Assembly: GCA_026129135.1 (NCBI GenBank)
Contig: JAHCIQ010000001.1
Coordinates: 620,001-684,000, forward strand
DNA from: Cyanobacteria bacterium TGS_CYA1
Lineage (GTDB): Bacteria > Cyanobacteriota > Vampirovibrionia > Obscuribacterales > Obscuribacteraceae
DNA length: 64,000 nucleotides
Reading direction: 5' to 3'
Positions 43,218 through 55,495 of this stretch are shown piece after piece. The notes under the pieces were generated by a model. The model saw nothing but the letters and a program-made list of their open reading frames with translations, was not told where the DNA came from and searched no databases. How positions within the stretch are numbered: position 1 is the first letter of the stretch; every line of letters begins with the position of its first letter. The position numbers and the translations under genes were made by a program.

Positions 43218-46200
43218 TCAGGGCACGAACTTCCGCGACAGCATGAGAGACTCCTGTAAGATTTGCAATACTCTCTGCTCAGCTGCAATTTCGAGCTCAG
43301 CCCCTCCACGTTCTTGCAATGCAGCTATATGCGCCTGTACTCTTTCTATTTCGTTGGTCAGATCCTGCTCCATAGGTGAAAGTGGATTCAATTTTCCCTT
43401 TTCTTCTTTGAGGTGGGATTGTAGTTTTGTAAGGGTCGTTTCATTCAAATGAGACTTCATCGCTGCAAGCGCTTCATCAGCTTCTTTGTGAGCAGCTGTG
43501 ATTAAGGACTGATCTGATTTGGCTGTCAATTTTTCCAGTGCTTTGTTTGCATCCTGCATTCTAGTCACTTTTGCTTGCAGCTCTTTGATTGCATCCGACT
43601 CAGCTTTCAGAAAGGAGATGCCTTCCGGATTGGTTACGCCGCTATCTAACGACCTTTTCATTTCGCGCTCTAGCTCCAATAGAACGTCGAATTCGCCATT
43701 GGCTACGCGTTCTCTCAAAGCGTCGCGCTTTAAGATATTTACAGCAAAGCGGTCTTGTTTGAGGGCGAGTGCTTCCAATAGTTCTTTGCGAGCCTTTATT
43801 AGAGTCTGTGCATCTACGACGCCTGCTATTTCTTTTAAGGTTATCAATCCCTTTTCTCTTATTGCAACGAAATCCCTTGCGTTGAAATTTTTGATTTGAG
43901 ATATCGCAATATTCATGTCTTCTAAGACCGCCGTTGATTTTGCTGCAGCTAATTCTATGGCAATAGTGTTCTCGAATCTGGTAAAACTTCGTTTTAACAC
44001 CGATTCCAGTTTGGCATGTTCGATTCTGCCGATATGATATCTCAAAGTCTGAAGCGAAGTATCGATCTGATTTTTGATAGTGGCGATATTAGATGTGGTG
44101 CTAGGTAATTCTGACATTTTCTTGGTTAGGGTATCCACAGCTTCGGTCAGGCGTTGCTGAAGAACTGTGGCTATCTGTCTGTCTTTAGCCGAAATCGCCA
44201 CCTGATCTGTGATAATATCTATACTTTGGGTAAGCTCGGCTATATCCAGGGATTTCAGTGACCTGCTATATGCTTCTGCAAATTTGGCTGTGATTGAATC
44301 GAATTCTTTCTTGCTACGACCGAGAGCCTGCAATATTTCTTCCACATTTTGATCCTTAAACTGTGCTCTGCGCTTAGCAAGGGCAATTAAATCAAATGAA
44401 GTGTCCGGATTTCTAGAAAGAAGCTCATTTATAGTAATTGCTGCTTTTGCAAAAGGATCTTTATCCGAAATATAGGCAAGGAATTTTAGCCTTTCGAACT
44501 GTTGAACATTTTCAGGCATTTGGGAAATGGTATCAAATGCCTGAGAACGCAGTGCATTTAGATCGCCTGTGCCGGAAAGGATTTTAGCCCTTATAGATGA
44601 TAGTTCGAGCTGCCTAAGTTCTTCGACTGAGTCTTTGACTAAGGTTGTATAAATATCGGATACTCTTTCAAGCTCGTTTTCAATTCCGCGGCTGGCTTCA
44701 AGCGCCGATACTGCAAGTTTGGCCGAGAAATCTTCCTTTTCGGCTAATGCCACCACTATTTTGGTTCTTAAAGCATCTGTTTGAGTTTGAGTGAATCCAT
44801 GAGATGGAAGACTCTCAATCAACTCGAAAGCGCGTCTTCGTTGACCTCCGGCTAGTTTCGAGCCGCTTTTTATTTCTTTTACTATTGCATCAATAGTTGA
44901 GCTGATTCTTTTTTTCCAGGCATTTCTAAGACCAGGAGAATTGATTGCGATACGACTCATTTCTTCGTAAGTTAAAATGAGTTTGTTTAATCCTTCTTGG
45001 ATGGTAAGGTCTGGTTCGATTGAGGCAAGGCGAGTAAAAGAATCGGAAATGAGCTGATCGAATTTTTGTGGTGCAAGCTCGATAACAGATAGAGCGTTCA
45101 CGCGCAATCCAGGAGCCAGATTCTCCAGTTCAGCCACTCTATCTATAGTCAGTTTGGCAGGTTCGTCGAACGAGCCGTAGATAGTCAGAGCTGTTTTAGC
45201 AACAGGATCTTTATCTTGGATTGCAATTAAAAAGTTCAATTTTTCTTTTTGATGAACTACCTTAGGCAATTGTAGTATCGCATCCAGTGCAGATTTACGT
45301 AGTGTATGAATATCGTTTGAACCAGCAATGATTCGATCCTGAAGAATCGAAATCCGAATTCGAACTAGATCGTCTTTTCTATCTTTGGTGACTGAAGCTA
45401 GAATTTCTCTGGTGCGTCTTTGGAAAGTTTGCTCGTCCAGCCCTTTCAGTTCGGCGAAAGCGGCAAGAGTCGCTTTCGCCGTGGAATCTTCTTTGGCAGC
45501 CAGCGCTTCTAAAATCTTTGTGCGCAGAACGGCTTCATGTTCTTTGGATAGTCCAATTTGATTTAGACTGTCTATCAATTGAAACGCCGTCTTTCTATTT
45601 TGTTGCGATACGATTTTGGCACCGGTTCTGATTTCATTGACGATGGCTTCTACAGACACGATCACCTGCTCACTGAATAATTCTCCCTGAGCCGCTAGAG
45701 CGTCGATGTCGTCTGAAGCTTGCTTTTGTAACGTTTCCAGTTCCTCAGTCCTCTGCTGTGATAGCGCATCCAACTGATTGTCAGCATTAGAAATACGAGC
45801 GGAAATTTCCGGTGTCGTCAAATCAGGTGGCAGAGTGGTGGCATCGGAGATTAGCTTTGTTTGAATTAGTTCAATCTCCGACTTTTGTTTTTGCAGAAGT
45901 TCAAGAGCTGAATCCAGGAGCTGGGGGTTCTGGTGCAATTTCTGATTAAATGCAGTAAGGCTTGAAATGTCTAGAGAATTGTCTGCTTGATTTTCTAAGA
46001 TCGAACGAATTTCTAAAGCGATCTGAGCCGCAGGATCTTTGGCTTTAACCAGTACTTCTAACAATTGATTTCTAAGAGAAACAATCTCAGTTGAATGACC
46101 TGATGACGACAAAGAATTCAAAGCCGAAAACGCCTGTGCTTTCAACGACTGTACATCTGATGGGACAATCGTCAATGCTTGTGTATCGAATTTTTGAATG

Positions 46201-48596
46201 ATGATATTGACTAAAGCCTGATTAGCCTGGCGCTGTACCTGTCGAATAGCCTCAGCGGCACCAGGAACATTAGATATAATCGATTGATCAATGCGCTCCT
46301 TCAGCCTTTCAGAAAGTTCTGTTCCTGATACTTTAGAAAGCGAGTCAATCGATTCGAACGCTTTCAATGCTTCAATCGAAACAGGATCTTGTTTCGACCC
46401 AAGCGCCTGAAGAACATTGGTCCTCGCCTCTTCTAGAGCTTCTTGAGACATACCGGATTTGGTGCTCAAAATATTCCAGGCTTGGGTGCGTGCATTTGAA
46501 AGAGCACCTTTATTTTCTGGAGCAATTGCGTTTATCTTGTTCACAAGACCAGGAATTTGGTTCGAAACTTCCCGGTTCGCGATAGAGGTTATAGTGGTGG
46601 CCATCGCAACCAGATCTTTGCTTATGGTGTCGTTTTTACTGATAAGGGCTTCGAGAATTTGATCGCGCCAGATACCCATCTGTTTCTGATCCGAATAGTT
46701 CCCCAACGCCTTGATTACTTCGAATGCCTCAGCACGAACTGTTATATGCTCAGGTTCATTCGGATTTCCAGAAAGGGTCGCGATTTCACCCACCATACGG
46801 CTGACACGTTCGGTTGCTTGACTTTTTGTTAATGCCACTGTCGTTTTAGTTGCAAGCACTCCCATTCCAAAAGGATATGAAAGCAATATTTCAAGTGTGC
46901 CAAGCAAACCGTTCTTAAGGAGAGTTTGAGGGTTCGAATAGAAATTCTCTTCTTCTATAGTAGCCAGGATTCCTGGGCTTTCGACTGTTTTACTAGTGCT
47001 TAATGCAGCCGTAAGCACAAGCTTTCTATCCATTTCTTGACTGAACATACGAGATAGAATGACAGATATGCCAGCGGGAAGGAATGCAACGAACGCTGCG
47101 ATCGAAGCTACTGTCGTAATTACTTTAGTGACAAAATCTGCATATTTTTTATTCGAATCCAGAGCAGTTTGGATCGAGGTACTGAAATATTCGACTAGTG
47201 CCTCTTGCAAAGGTTTTGGAATTTCCTTGAATGTACAATTGAATTGGCTTGCAACCTGTTTATTGATTTGCAATATACCCTGTAAGCTCAGATCGGAGCC
47301 CTCTGGCACCAAAAGTGGTGCAGACTGGCTCATGCGCAAGAAGAAATCGTTTATAGTATCTTTAGGCGTGACGCTGATCAACAGCATGTATTCAAATTTG
47401 TGTGCTTTATCCACTTTATCGAGAAAGTCGTTTGCGAAATTGCTTTCGAATATTCTCAGATAATCGTCATGTAATCTCTGTCTTTTCCTGGGAGGCAGGT
47501 CTTTGAGCAGTTGTTTGAAATCGCTGAAATTGCCTCCATCTCCAAGGATGAACGCACGCAACTTGTCCATCAGTTGTGGATTACCATTGCCTTCATCGAG
47601 TATATGTTTGATCAGGACTTGATGATTTCGATCGAGATTCTCATTCTTTGTGACCGAGGCAAGAATCGCATCATTTAGGGACACACCATGTTTTGATAAA
47701 TAGTCGAATTGCAATTTGATCCATTCTTCAACAGGCAGATTAGCGAAAAAGTTTTGATAGTCTTGGAATTTTCCACCATTTCCATTGACTAGCATTCGCA
47801 TGCGGTCTACTGGAAATATTTTGCAGTTTTGACTAAGAATGGATTCGAACCAAGCTGTCTGTTCTGCCGTCAGTTGCTCTCGTTGTGGGATCGTCTCGCG
47901 CAGGTCTGTTTTCAGTTTTATTTTGTACTTAGTTAAATACTCTTGTTCGATTAAAGCAAAATCGGCTTCGCTCAATCTGTCTAGCTCGTCACTTAAATCA
48001 GTTAGATTGCCGCCTTGAGTTACAAGTACTCGAAATCTATCCGCTGTGGTCAGAGAGCCGTTTTGGATCAGCACATTATCGAGAATATCTTTTTGATAAT
48101 CGAATAAAAAACTATTTCGCCAGTTATCCAGTTGGTCTCTGGGCAGACAGGCAATGACATTATAGGTAGAGGCTATGTCGGCTACAGTCTCACCATCGAA
48201 TGGCCAGTGCTCCGTTCTTTTTTTTGCAGTATTGCTTTCTATCATCATGGAATAAAATGCGCTAGCGTCTGCTTTGCATTGCTCCAGAGTCGAGTTGATA
48301 GCCTGAGTAAGTTCTATTTCCTCTCTACTTAAAGGTCCTGCTTCTTTGCCTATCTGACGACTGTAAACAGAAGTAAGAGTAGCCTTGAATTGGGGAACTT
48401 GTAAAATGAGCTCGACTTGTGCAATGGTTTGCGGTTTTCCATTCCGCAAAATCCGATTCAAATAACTTTTAATCACTGGTATCGCGTTTTCAGCCTGCGA
48501 ATCGCCATCGGCAGTGAAAGACTCGTCGACATCGCTAAGAGTCTTTTTGAAAGAAGGATTGGTCTGGTATCCGGAAGCTTCGTCTGGAGTCATCAT
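43218..48596 (-). CDS. Giant repeat/coiled-coil membrane protein of unknown function
   Basis: A 1792-residue protein. Residues about 185-395 hold three repeats spaced about 80 residues with G-G-N/K-F/L-x-D motifs (QGGNLTDL, NGGKFQDY, DGGNFSDF), each in a helical context. Two hydrophobic segments follow (about 490-514 and 564-588), so the protein is probably a membrane hairpin. From about 600 to the end it is helix- and coiled-coil-rich, with HEAT-like motifs such as ALxxKxDxxAxxAL repeated many times. Residues about 985-1200 and 1235-1450 are clear copies of each other (VNEIRTGAKIV / VKEIKSGSKLA; LRTKILEALAAKED / LRTKIVVALAEKED; KLNFLIAIQDKDPVAK / RLKFLAYISDKDPFAK). I recognise no family; scaffold or envelope-organising roles are possible but unproven. 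Confidence 0.75.
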   Translation of the reverse strand: MMTPDEASGYQTNPSFKKTLSDVDESFTADGDSQAENAIPVIKSYLNRILRNGKPQTIAQVELILQVPQFKATLTSVYSRQIGKEAGPLSREEIELTQAINSTLEQCKADASAFYSMMIESNTAKKRTEHWPFDGETVADIASTYNVIACLPRDQLDNWRNSFLFDYQKDILDNVLIQNGSLTTADRFRVLVTQGGNLTDLSDELDRLSEADFALIEQEYLTKYKIKLKTDLRETIPQREQLTAEQTAWFESILSQNCKIFPVDRMRMLVNGNGGKFQDYQNFFANLPVEEWIKLQFDYLSKHGVSLNDAILASVTKNENLDRNHQVLIKHILDEGNGNPQLMDKLRAFILGDGGNFSDFKQLLKDLPPRKRQRLHDDYLRIFESNFANDFLDKVDKAHKFEYMLLISVTPKDTINDFFLRMSQSAPLLVPEGSDLSLQGILQINKQVASQFNCTFKEIPKPLQEALVEYFSTSIQTALDSNKKYADFVTKVITTVASIAAFVAFLPAGISVILSRMFSQEMDRKLVLTAALSTSKTVESPGILATIEEENFYSNPQTLLKNGLLGTLEILLSYPFGMGVLATKTTVALTKSQATERVSRMVGEIATLSGNPNEPEHITVRAEAFEVIKALGNYSDQKQMGIWRDQILEALISKNDTISKDLVAMATTITSIANREVSNQIPGLVNKINAIAPENKGALSNARTQAWNILSTKSGMSQEALEEARTNVLQALGSKQDPVSIEALKAFESIDSLSKVSGTELSERLKERIDQSIISNVPGAAEAIRQVQRQANQALVNIIIQKFDTQALTIVPSDVQSLKAQAFSALNSLSSSGHSTEIVSLRNQLLEVLVKAKDPAAQIALEIRSILENQADNSLDISSLTAFNQKLHQNPQLLDSALELLQKQKSEIELIQTKLISDATTLPPDLTTPEISARISNADNQLDALSQQRTEELETLQKQASDDIDALAAQGELFSEQVIVSVEAIVNEIRTGAKIVSQQNRKTAFQLIDSLNQIGLSKEHEAVLRTKILEALAAKEDSTAKATLAAFAELKGLDEQTFQRRTREILASVTKDRKDDLVRIRISILQDRIIAGSNDIHTLRKSALDAILQLPKVVHQKEKLNFLIAIQDKDPVAKTALTIYGSFDEPAKLTIDRVAELENLAPGLRVNALSVIELAPQKFDQLISDSFTRLASIEPDLTIQEGLNKLILTYEEMSRIAINSPGLRNAWKKRISSTIDAIVKEIKSGSKLAGGQRRRAFELIESLPSHGFTQTQTDALRTKIVVALAEKEDFSAKLAVSALEASRGIENELERVSDIYTTLVKDSVEELRQLELSSIRAKILSGTGDLNALRSQAFDTISQMPENVQQFERLKFLAYISDKDPFAKAAITINELLSRNPDTSFDLIALAKRRAQFKDQNVEEILQALGRSKKEFDSITAKFAEAYSRSLKSLDIAELTQSIDIITDQVAISAKDRQIATVLQQRLTEAVDTLTKKMSELPSTTSNIATIKNQIDTSLQTLRYHIGRIEHAKLESVLKRSFTRFENTIAIELAAAKSTAVLEDMNIAISQIKNFNARDFVAIREKGLITLKEIAGVVDAQTLIKARKELLEALALKQDRFAVNILKRDALRERVANGEFDVLLELEREMKRSLDSGVTNPEGISFLKAESDAIKELQAKVTRMQDANKALEKLTAKSDQSLITAAHKEADEALAAMKSHLNETTLTKLQSHLKEEKGKLNPLSPMEQDLTNEIERVQAHIAALQERGGAELEIAAEQRVLQILQESLMLSRKFVP

Positions 48597-48697
48597 TTCC
48601 AGGCGTTCGATTCAGTATTTGGGTTTCTTTCAATAGCCATGCAACAGTCCTAGACGAGACGCCTAATTCCACTATGCGCGTGACAGCAGCTATATAA

Positions 48698-48722
48698 AAC
48701 ATAAAACATTAATTTTTATGTT
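48698..48722. other. AT-rich hairpin downstream of the glucosidase boundary
   Basis: AACATAAAA and TTTTATGTT pair perfectly over nine bases. Read leftward it is followed by TTATAT, so it may act as a weak terminator after the glucosidase or be part of the promoter for the giant-protein gene. The rest of 48597-48736 shows only GGAA before the ATG pair at 48596. Confidence 0.4.
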
Positions 48723-48736
48723 AAACGTTTATATGT

Positions 48737-51484
<2,748 letters not shown>

Positions 51485-51557
51485 GGCACCACATAGTTTT
51501 AATAGACAACGTCATTTATATGCCACCCAAAGGATGTCATTTTGTTGTCGTGCCAAA
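51485..51557 (-). promoter_or_regulatory. Structured 5' region of the glucosidase
   Basis: GGCAC (51485-51489) and GACAAC (51505-51510) pair with the adjacent GTTGTC and GTGCC (51544-51554), giving nested complementary arms over the 73-base gap between the P-loop and glucosidase genes. This could be a leader structure or chance. No promoter is called. Confidence 0.3.
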
Positions 51558-52133
51558 TTAAATATCGGTGTATAGCTCCAGGAAGGCAAGCCGGATATTG
51601 CCTCTGGTTTTGCTGTAAATCGAATATAGTACTTGTTTTTCGAGCTTAGAGCCTACTAGCTTTTCGCTCAAGTCGGCAAACTGGTCGAATGAGGTCCGGC
51701 ATCGAATTAATGTAGGGAGCAAACCTTCTTTGTGGGCAGTAACGACCAGACCAAAAGAATGAATTTTGCATTTCAGTTTCAGTAATTGAAATTGCCACCA
51801 TGGCAAATTCTCTGCGCTGTCGATGAGAACTACATCTGCCAAATTGTTCTTGCATAGCCAGAACGATGTTGGCATGTTACGCCTGCCGCCAGATAATCTT
51901 ATCAAGAGTGGCTTTTGTCCCTGATTTAGAAGCTGCTTTTCCAGTTCTAAGAGCAGAGTTGTTTTACCAACACCTTCTGGTCCTACCAGAGCACCCTGAT
52001 AATTCATCGACCTCAATCGATCGAGAAAAGAATCCCATGAATCGTTCTCGAACCTGTATTCAAGCGACTCTAGCCTGGACGTGGCGAAAGGGTTATGGCG
52101 TGCTTTAATTTTCGATGCTACCACAGGCGGCAT
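51558..52133 (-). CDS. Small P-loop ATPase (AAA/STAND-like)
   Basis: A 191-residue protein with Walker A GPEGVGKTTLL (about 50-60) and a Walker B-like VVLIDSAENLPWW (about 99-111), the layout of AAA/STAND NTP-binding modules. It is short for a full AAA domain. RQxNPFATSRLESLEYRF before the P-loop resembles the entry of ExeA/MSP-type ATPases. Its start region overlaps the end of the M13 peptidase gene by 16 bases, so it is coupled to it. Function unknown. Confidence 0.65.
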   Translation of the reverse strand: MPPVVASKIKARHNPFATSRLESLEYRFENDSWDSFLDRLRSMNYQGALVGPEGVGKTTLLLELEKQLLNQGQKPLLIRLSGGRRNMPTSFWLCKNNLADVVLIDSAENLPWWQFQLLKLKCKIHSFGLVVTAHKEGLLPTLIRCRTSFDQFADLSEKLVGSKLEKQVLYSIYSKTRGNIRLAFLELYTDI

Positions 52134-54157
52134 CGTTTATTTTCAGGTGGCATGAACGATTCGTTGGCTGAAATGTCGTATGCTTTTTGAAATTCGTCCA
52201 TGTTAGCGAGCGTTCCAAGCACACGGTAATGTGGTGTTGGATGCGGGTCTACAGCTGCCATCAGACGTGCTTTTTCAGGACGAACGTTTGTCGCCCAGGC
52301 TTGTGCGAACGAGAGGAAAAATCTCTGCTCGGGCGTAAAGCCATTCTGGTCCTTTTCTTTTGGTTTGTCGCCCTGTAATTTTTGCAAAGCCTTGTACGCA
52401 AGCGTCAGTCCGCCAAGGTCAGCGGCAGCTTCGCCTGCAACGAGCTTGCCTTTGAACGCGACGTCATCTACAGCTTTGTAACCTTGATATTGGTTTTCGA
52501 TTAACGAAACTCTTTCCTGGAATCGTTTGAGATCATTTTCGGACCACCAGTTTTTGAGGTTGCCTTTGCCATCGAATTTAGAGCCTTGATCGTCGAAACC
52601 ATGAGTCATCTCATGTCCGATTACCATCCCCATTGCACCAAGATTAGTGGCATCATCGGCATCGGGATCGAAAATGGGGGACTGCAGAATTCCAGCAGGA
52701 AATACAATCTCATTCATTTCTGCCATATAATATGCATTTACGGTCTGAGGACTCATGAACCATTCGTTTCTGTCCACAGGCTTGCCGATTTTTGCCATCT
52801 GTCTGTCGAACTCGAATTCGGATGCGTTATTCATATTTTTGAGATAAGATTCGCGACTGATTTCAAGCTTGTCGTAATCTCTCCATTTGTCTGGATATCC
52901 AATTTTCAAGCCGAATGAATCGAGTTTCTCAAGTGCGTTTTTGCGAGTTGCATCGTCCATCCAGGAAAGCGACGATAGATCTTCTTTCAACACATCGCGC
53001 AACGCCGACACCAAATGCAGTGCCTTTTCTTTTGCTTTGGGAGTGAAGTGATCTTTGACATAGAGTTGTCCGAGCGCTTCACCAAGAGCACTGTCAGCAC
53101 TGTTCAAAACACGCTTCCATCTGGGCAGATTGGCTTTTTTGCCAGTAAGAATTTTTCCATAGAAATTGAAATGCTCATCTACGAATTTGGTCGAAAGATA
53201 AGGCGACGATTCGCTGATGAGGTGCCAGAGCAAATAATCTTTCCAAACAGCCGGTTTGGTCGCTTCAATTTGTTCGTCCATGCCTTCGAAAAAGGTTGGT
53301 TGGCCAACATTTACACTTTGGAAATCGTCGTGCTTGATTTCTTTTAAATAAGCGCTCCACTCAAAATTGGGCGTCATTTTTTGCAGATCTTCGAAATTCA
53401 TCTTGTGATAAATCTTGTCTGGATCGCGCATATCGGTATTCTTCATCGAATACTCTGCCAGTTTTGTTTCTAAATCCATTACCGCTTTGGCGCGAGCCTG
53501 ACCATCTGGCTGACCCATCAGGTGAAACATTTTTGCCATGTGCTCTACATATTGGGCACGCAGTTTTTTAGAAGCTTCATCATCATTTGTATAATAATCG
53601 CGGTCTGGCAGACCAAGCCCGCCTTGCTGCACCTGGCAAATTACTTTGGTCGAGTCTTTAAAATCTTGTCCCGAGCCGATGGCAAAGAAAACATTGACTC
53701 CTTGTCTGTGCAATCGTGCAATTTCAGAACGCAATTCTTCTTTGGTGTTAATACCTTCGATGCGATGAATTTCATCGTGAAGCGGTGCAAGACCAGCGCT
53801 TTCTATTGCTGCCTCATCCATGCCTGCAGCATAAAAGTCGCCGATTTTTTGTTCGTTGGTTCCGCGTTTTGCATCCAATTTTTTAGATGCATCTTCAGCG
53901 ATTGTTTTGATTATGGTCAAATTCTGGTCAGCCAAAATATTGAGCACGCCCCATTTGTCGTATTCATTTGGGACAGGGGTATTTTTTAACCAGGTTCCGT
54001 TTGCGTAGAGGAAAAAGTCTTTTCCTGGCGGGACGCTTTTATCCATATTGGTTACGCTAATGCCCGTTTTGTTGTCTTGGGCTGAAACATTTGCCATTGG
54101 AGTAAGCAAAATTGTCGATGCCAGAGCGGCGAATACCAAAGAACGTTTGTTAATCAT
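52118..54157 (-). CDS. pepO: M13-family (neprilysin-like) zinc metallopeptidase, exported
   Basis: A 679-residue protein with a signal peptide (FAALASTILLTPMANVSA) and an M13 peptidase body. The zinc site is VIGHEMTHGFDDQG (HExxH), the second Glu is in GEAAADLGGL, substrate binding is in VNAYYMAEMNEIVFPAGILQSP, and the chain ends in the family hallmark CRLW. It cleaves small peptides in the periplasm or outside the cell. The gene is 75 bases from the divergent glycosyltransferase and continues leftward into the P-loop gene. The symbol is used in the family sense. Confidence 0.93.
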   Translation of the reverse strand: MINKRSLVFAALASTILLTPMANVSAQDNKTGISVTNMDKSVPPGKDFFLYANGTWLKNTPVPNEYDKWGVLNILADQNLTIIKTIAEDASKKLDAKRGTNEQKIGDFYAAGMDEAAIESAGLAPLHDEIHRIEGINTKEELRSEIARLHRQGVNVFFAIGSGQDFKDSTKVICQVQQGGLGLPDRDYYTNDDEASKKLRAQYVEHMAKMFHLMGQPDGQARAKAVMDLETKLAEYSMKNTDMRDPDKIYHKMNFEDLQKMTPNFEWSAYLKEIKHDDFQSVNVGQPTFFEGMDEQIEATKPAVWKDYLLWHLISESSPYLSTKFVDEHFNFYGKILTGKKANLPRWKRVLNSADSALGEALGQLYVKDHFTPKAKEKALHLVSALRDVLKEDLSSLSWMDDATRKNALEKLDSFGLKIGYPDKWRDYDKLEISRESYLKNMNNASEFEFDRQMAKIGKPVDRNEWFMSPQTVNAYYMAEMNEIVFPAGILQSPIFDPDADDATNLGAMGMVIGHEMTHGFDDQGSKFDGKGNLKNWWSENDLKRFQERVSLIENQYQGYKAVDDVAFKGKLVAGEAAADLGGLTLAYKALQKLQGDKPKEKDQNGFTPEQRFFLSFAQAWATNVRPEKARLMAAVDPHPTPHYRVLGTLANMDEFQKAYDISANESFMPPENKRCRLW

Positions 54158-54232
54158 GGATGTTGACTACCCTAATAAAACCATTAACAACAGTACATTT
54201 TACCGGTGTTATCATTATAAGATGGCAGACTT
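54158..54232. other. Divergent gap between M13 peptidase and GT1 genes
   Basis: A 75-base gap; TATAAG (54218-54223) is a possible -10 for the rightward glycosyltransferase but no -35 is convincing. Confidence 0.3.
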
Positions 54233-55495
54233 ATGAAAATTATTGTTACAGCGATAGGCAGCGACGGCGACATCAACCCCATGGTTGAAGTCTCAAAGAA
54301 GCTCTTGGAGCGCGGACATCAGGTTGAATTCTGTGCAAATGGCTACTTTGCTCAAAAGGTTAAAAATGCCGGACTGACCTTTCTGGAGCTTGGAGGCGAG
54401 CATCTCTACCTTGAAGGTTTGAAGAGGCCAGGTGTCTGGGACCCGCGTAAGGGTTTTCAGGCGGTCTGGCAATTCGTCAATGAATCACTCAAACTTAATT
54501 ATGAAATCGTCAAAGAGCGCATCGAGCCGGGCAATACCATTTTAGTGGGAACGACTCTTGCCATTGCCAATCGGGTTTTGCGGGACGAACTCAAGATCAA
54601 GGCTTCCACTGTCCATTTATCGCCTTGTTGCATCATTTCGGCTCACGAACCCATGACCGGTCCTGGATATCCAGCTCCAACCAGTTTTCCGCTCTGGATA
54701 AAGAATGCTTATGTTGGGCTTATAGACAAGCTCGCATTAGATAGAGTTTGTCGCGATGACATCAATAAATTCAGAGCCAGTCACAATTTGCCACCAGTAA
54801 AGAGTATCTTTCGTAAATGGCTTGCATCGCCAGATCAAGTAATCTGCGCTTTTCCCGACTGGTATGCAGAGCCGCAGCCTGATTGGCCGCCTAAAAGTGT
54901 TTGCACTGGTATTCCCATTTTTCACAAGCAAGAACACGAAGATTTGTCGACCGAAGTGCAAGAGTTCTTGCGAAATGGTGCACCACCTGTAGTGGTTACA
55001 CCGGGCTCGGCCATGGCTCAATCCGAAAAGTATTTCAAAACCATTCTGAAGTGTTTATCAGGTTCTAACTATCGTGCAATATTTGTGACCAAGCATAAGA
55101 ACCACGTGCTTGAAAATCTTCCTGCAAATATCTTGCTTTCCAATTACGAGCCTTTCGATTTGTTGTTTTGCAGAGCACAGGTGGTCATTCATCATGGTGG
55201 TATCGGAACCAGTGCACAATGCATGAACGCTGGAGTGCCGCAGATGATCACTCCATTTGCGCATGATCAATTCGATAACGCAGCAAGACTCAAAAAGCTT
55301 GGTGTCGCTCTGAAGCCAAAAGTACCAAACGAATTCAAATTTACCCATGACCCAAACGGTGCATGGCGTAAATGTCTTGACTCTATAATTTACGACAAAC
55401 AAATGAGACGGCGATGTCAGGAAATTCAGAAGAAAATGCAGTCAGGACCAGAACCGGCTTCGGTCATAGCTGAAGAGATTTGCAAGCTTATTTAG
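54233..55495 (+). CDS. GT1-family glycosyltransferase (UGT/sterol-glucosyltransferase-like)
   Basis: A 420-residue GT-B enzyme. The N-terminal domain begins MKIIVTAIGSDGDINPMVEVSKKLLERGHQVEF, the hallmark of the MGT/sterol-glucosyltransferase branch. The C-terminal donor-binding region shows VVVTPGSAM and IHHGGIGTSAQCMNAGVPQMITPFAHDQFDNAARL, the PSPG-like box. It should transfer a sugar from a UDP donor to a lipid or small molecule. Its last 8 bases overlap the convergent DUF4239 gene. Acceptor unknown. Confidence 0.88.
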   Translation: MKIIVTAIGSDGDINPMVEVSKKLLERGHQVEFCANGYFAQKVKNAGLTFLELGGEHLYLEGLKRPGVWDPRKGFQAVWQFVNESLKLNYEIVKERIEPGNTILVGTTLAIANRVLRDELKIKASTVHLSPCCIISAHEPMTGPGYPAPTSFPLWIKNAYVGLIDKLALDRVCRDDINKFRASHNLPPVKSIFRKWLASPDQVICAFPDWYAEPQPDWPPKSVCTGIPIFHKQEHEDLSTEVQEFLRNGAPPVVVTPGSAMAQSEKYFKTILKCLSGSNYRAIFVTKHKNHVLENLPANILLSNYEPFDLLFCRAQVVIHHGGIGTSAQCMNAGVPQMITPFAHDQFDNAARLKKLGVALKPKVPNEFKFTHDPNGAWRKCLDSIIYDKQMRRRCQEIQKKMQSGPEPASVIAEEICKLI

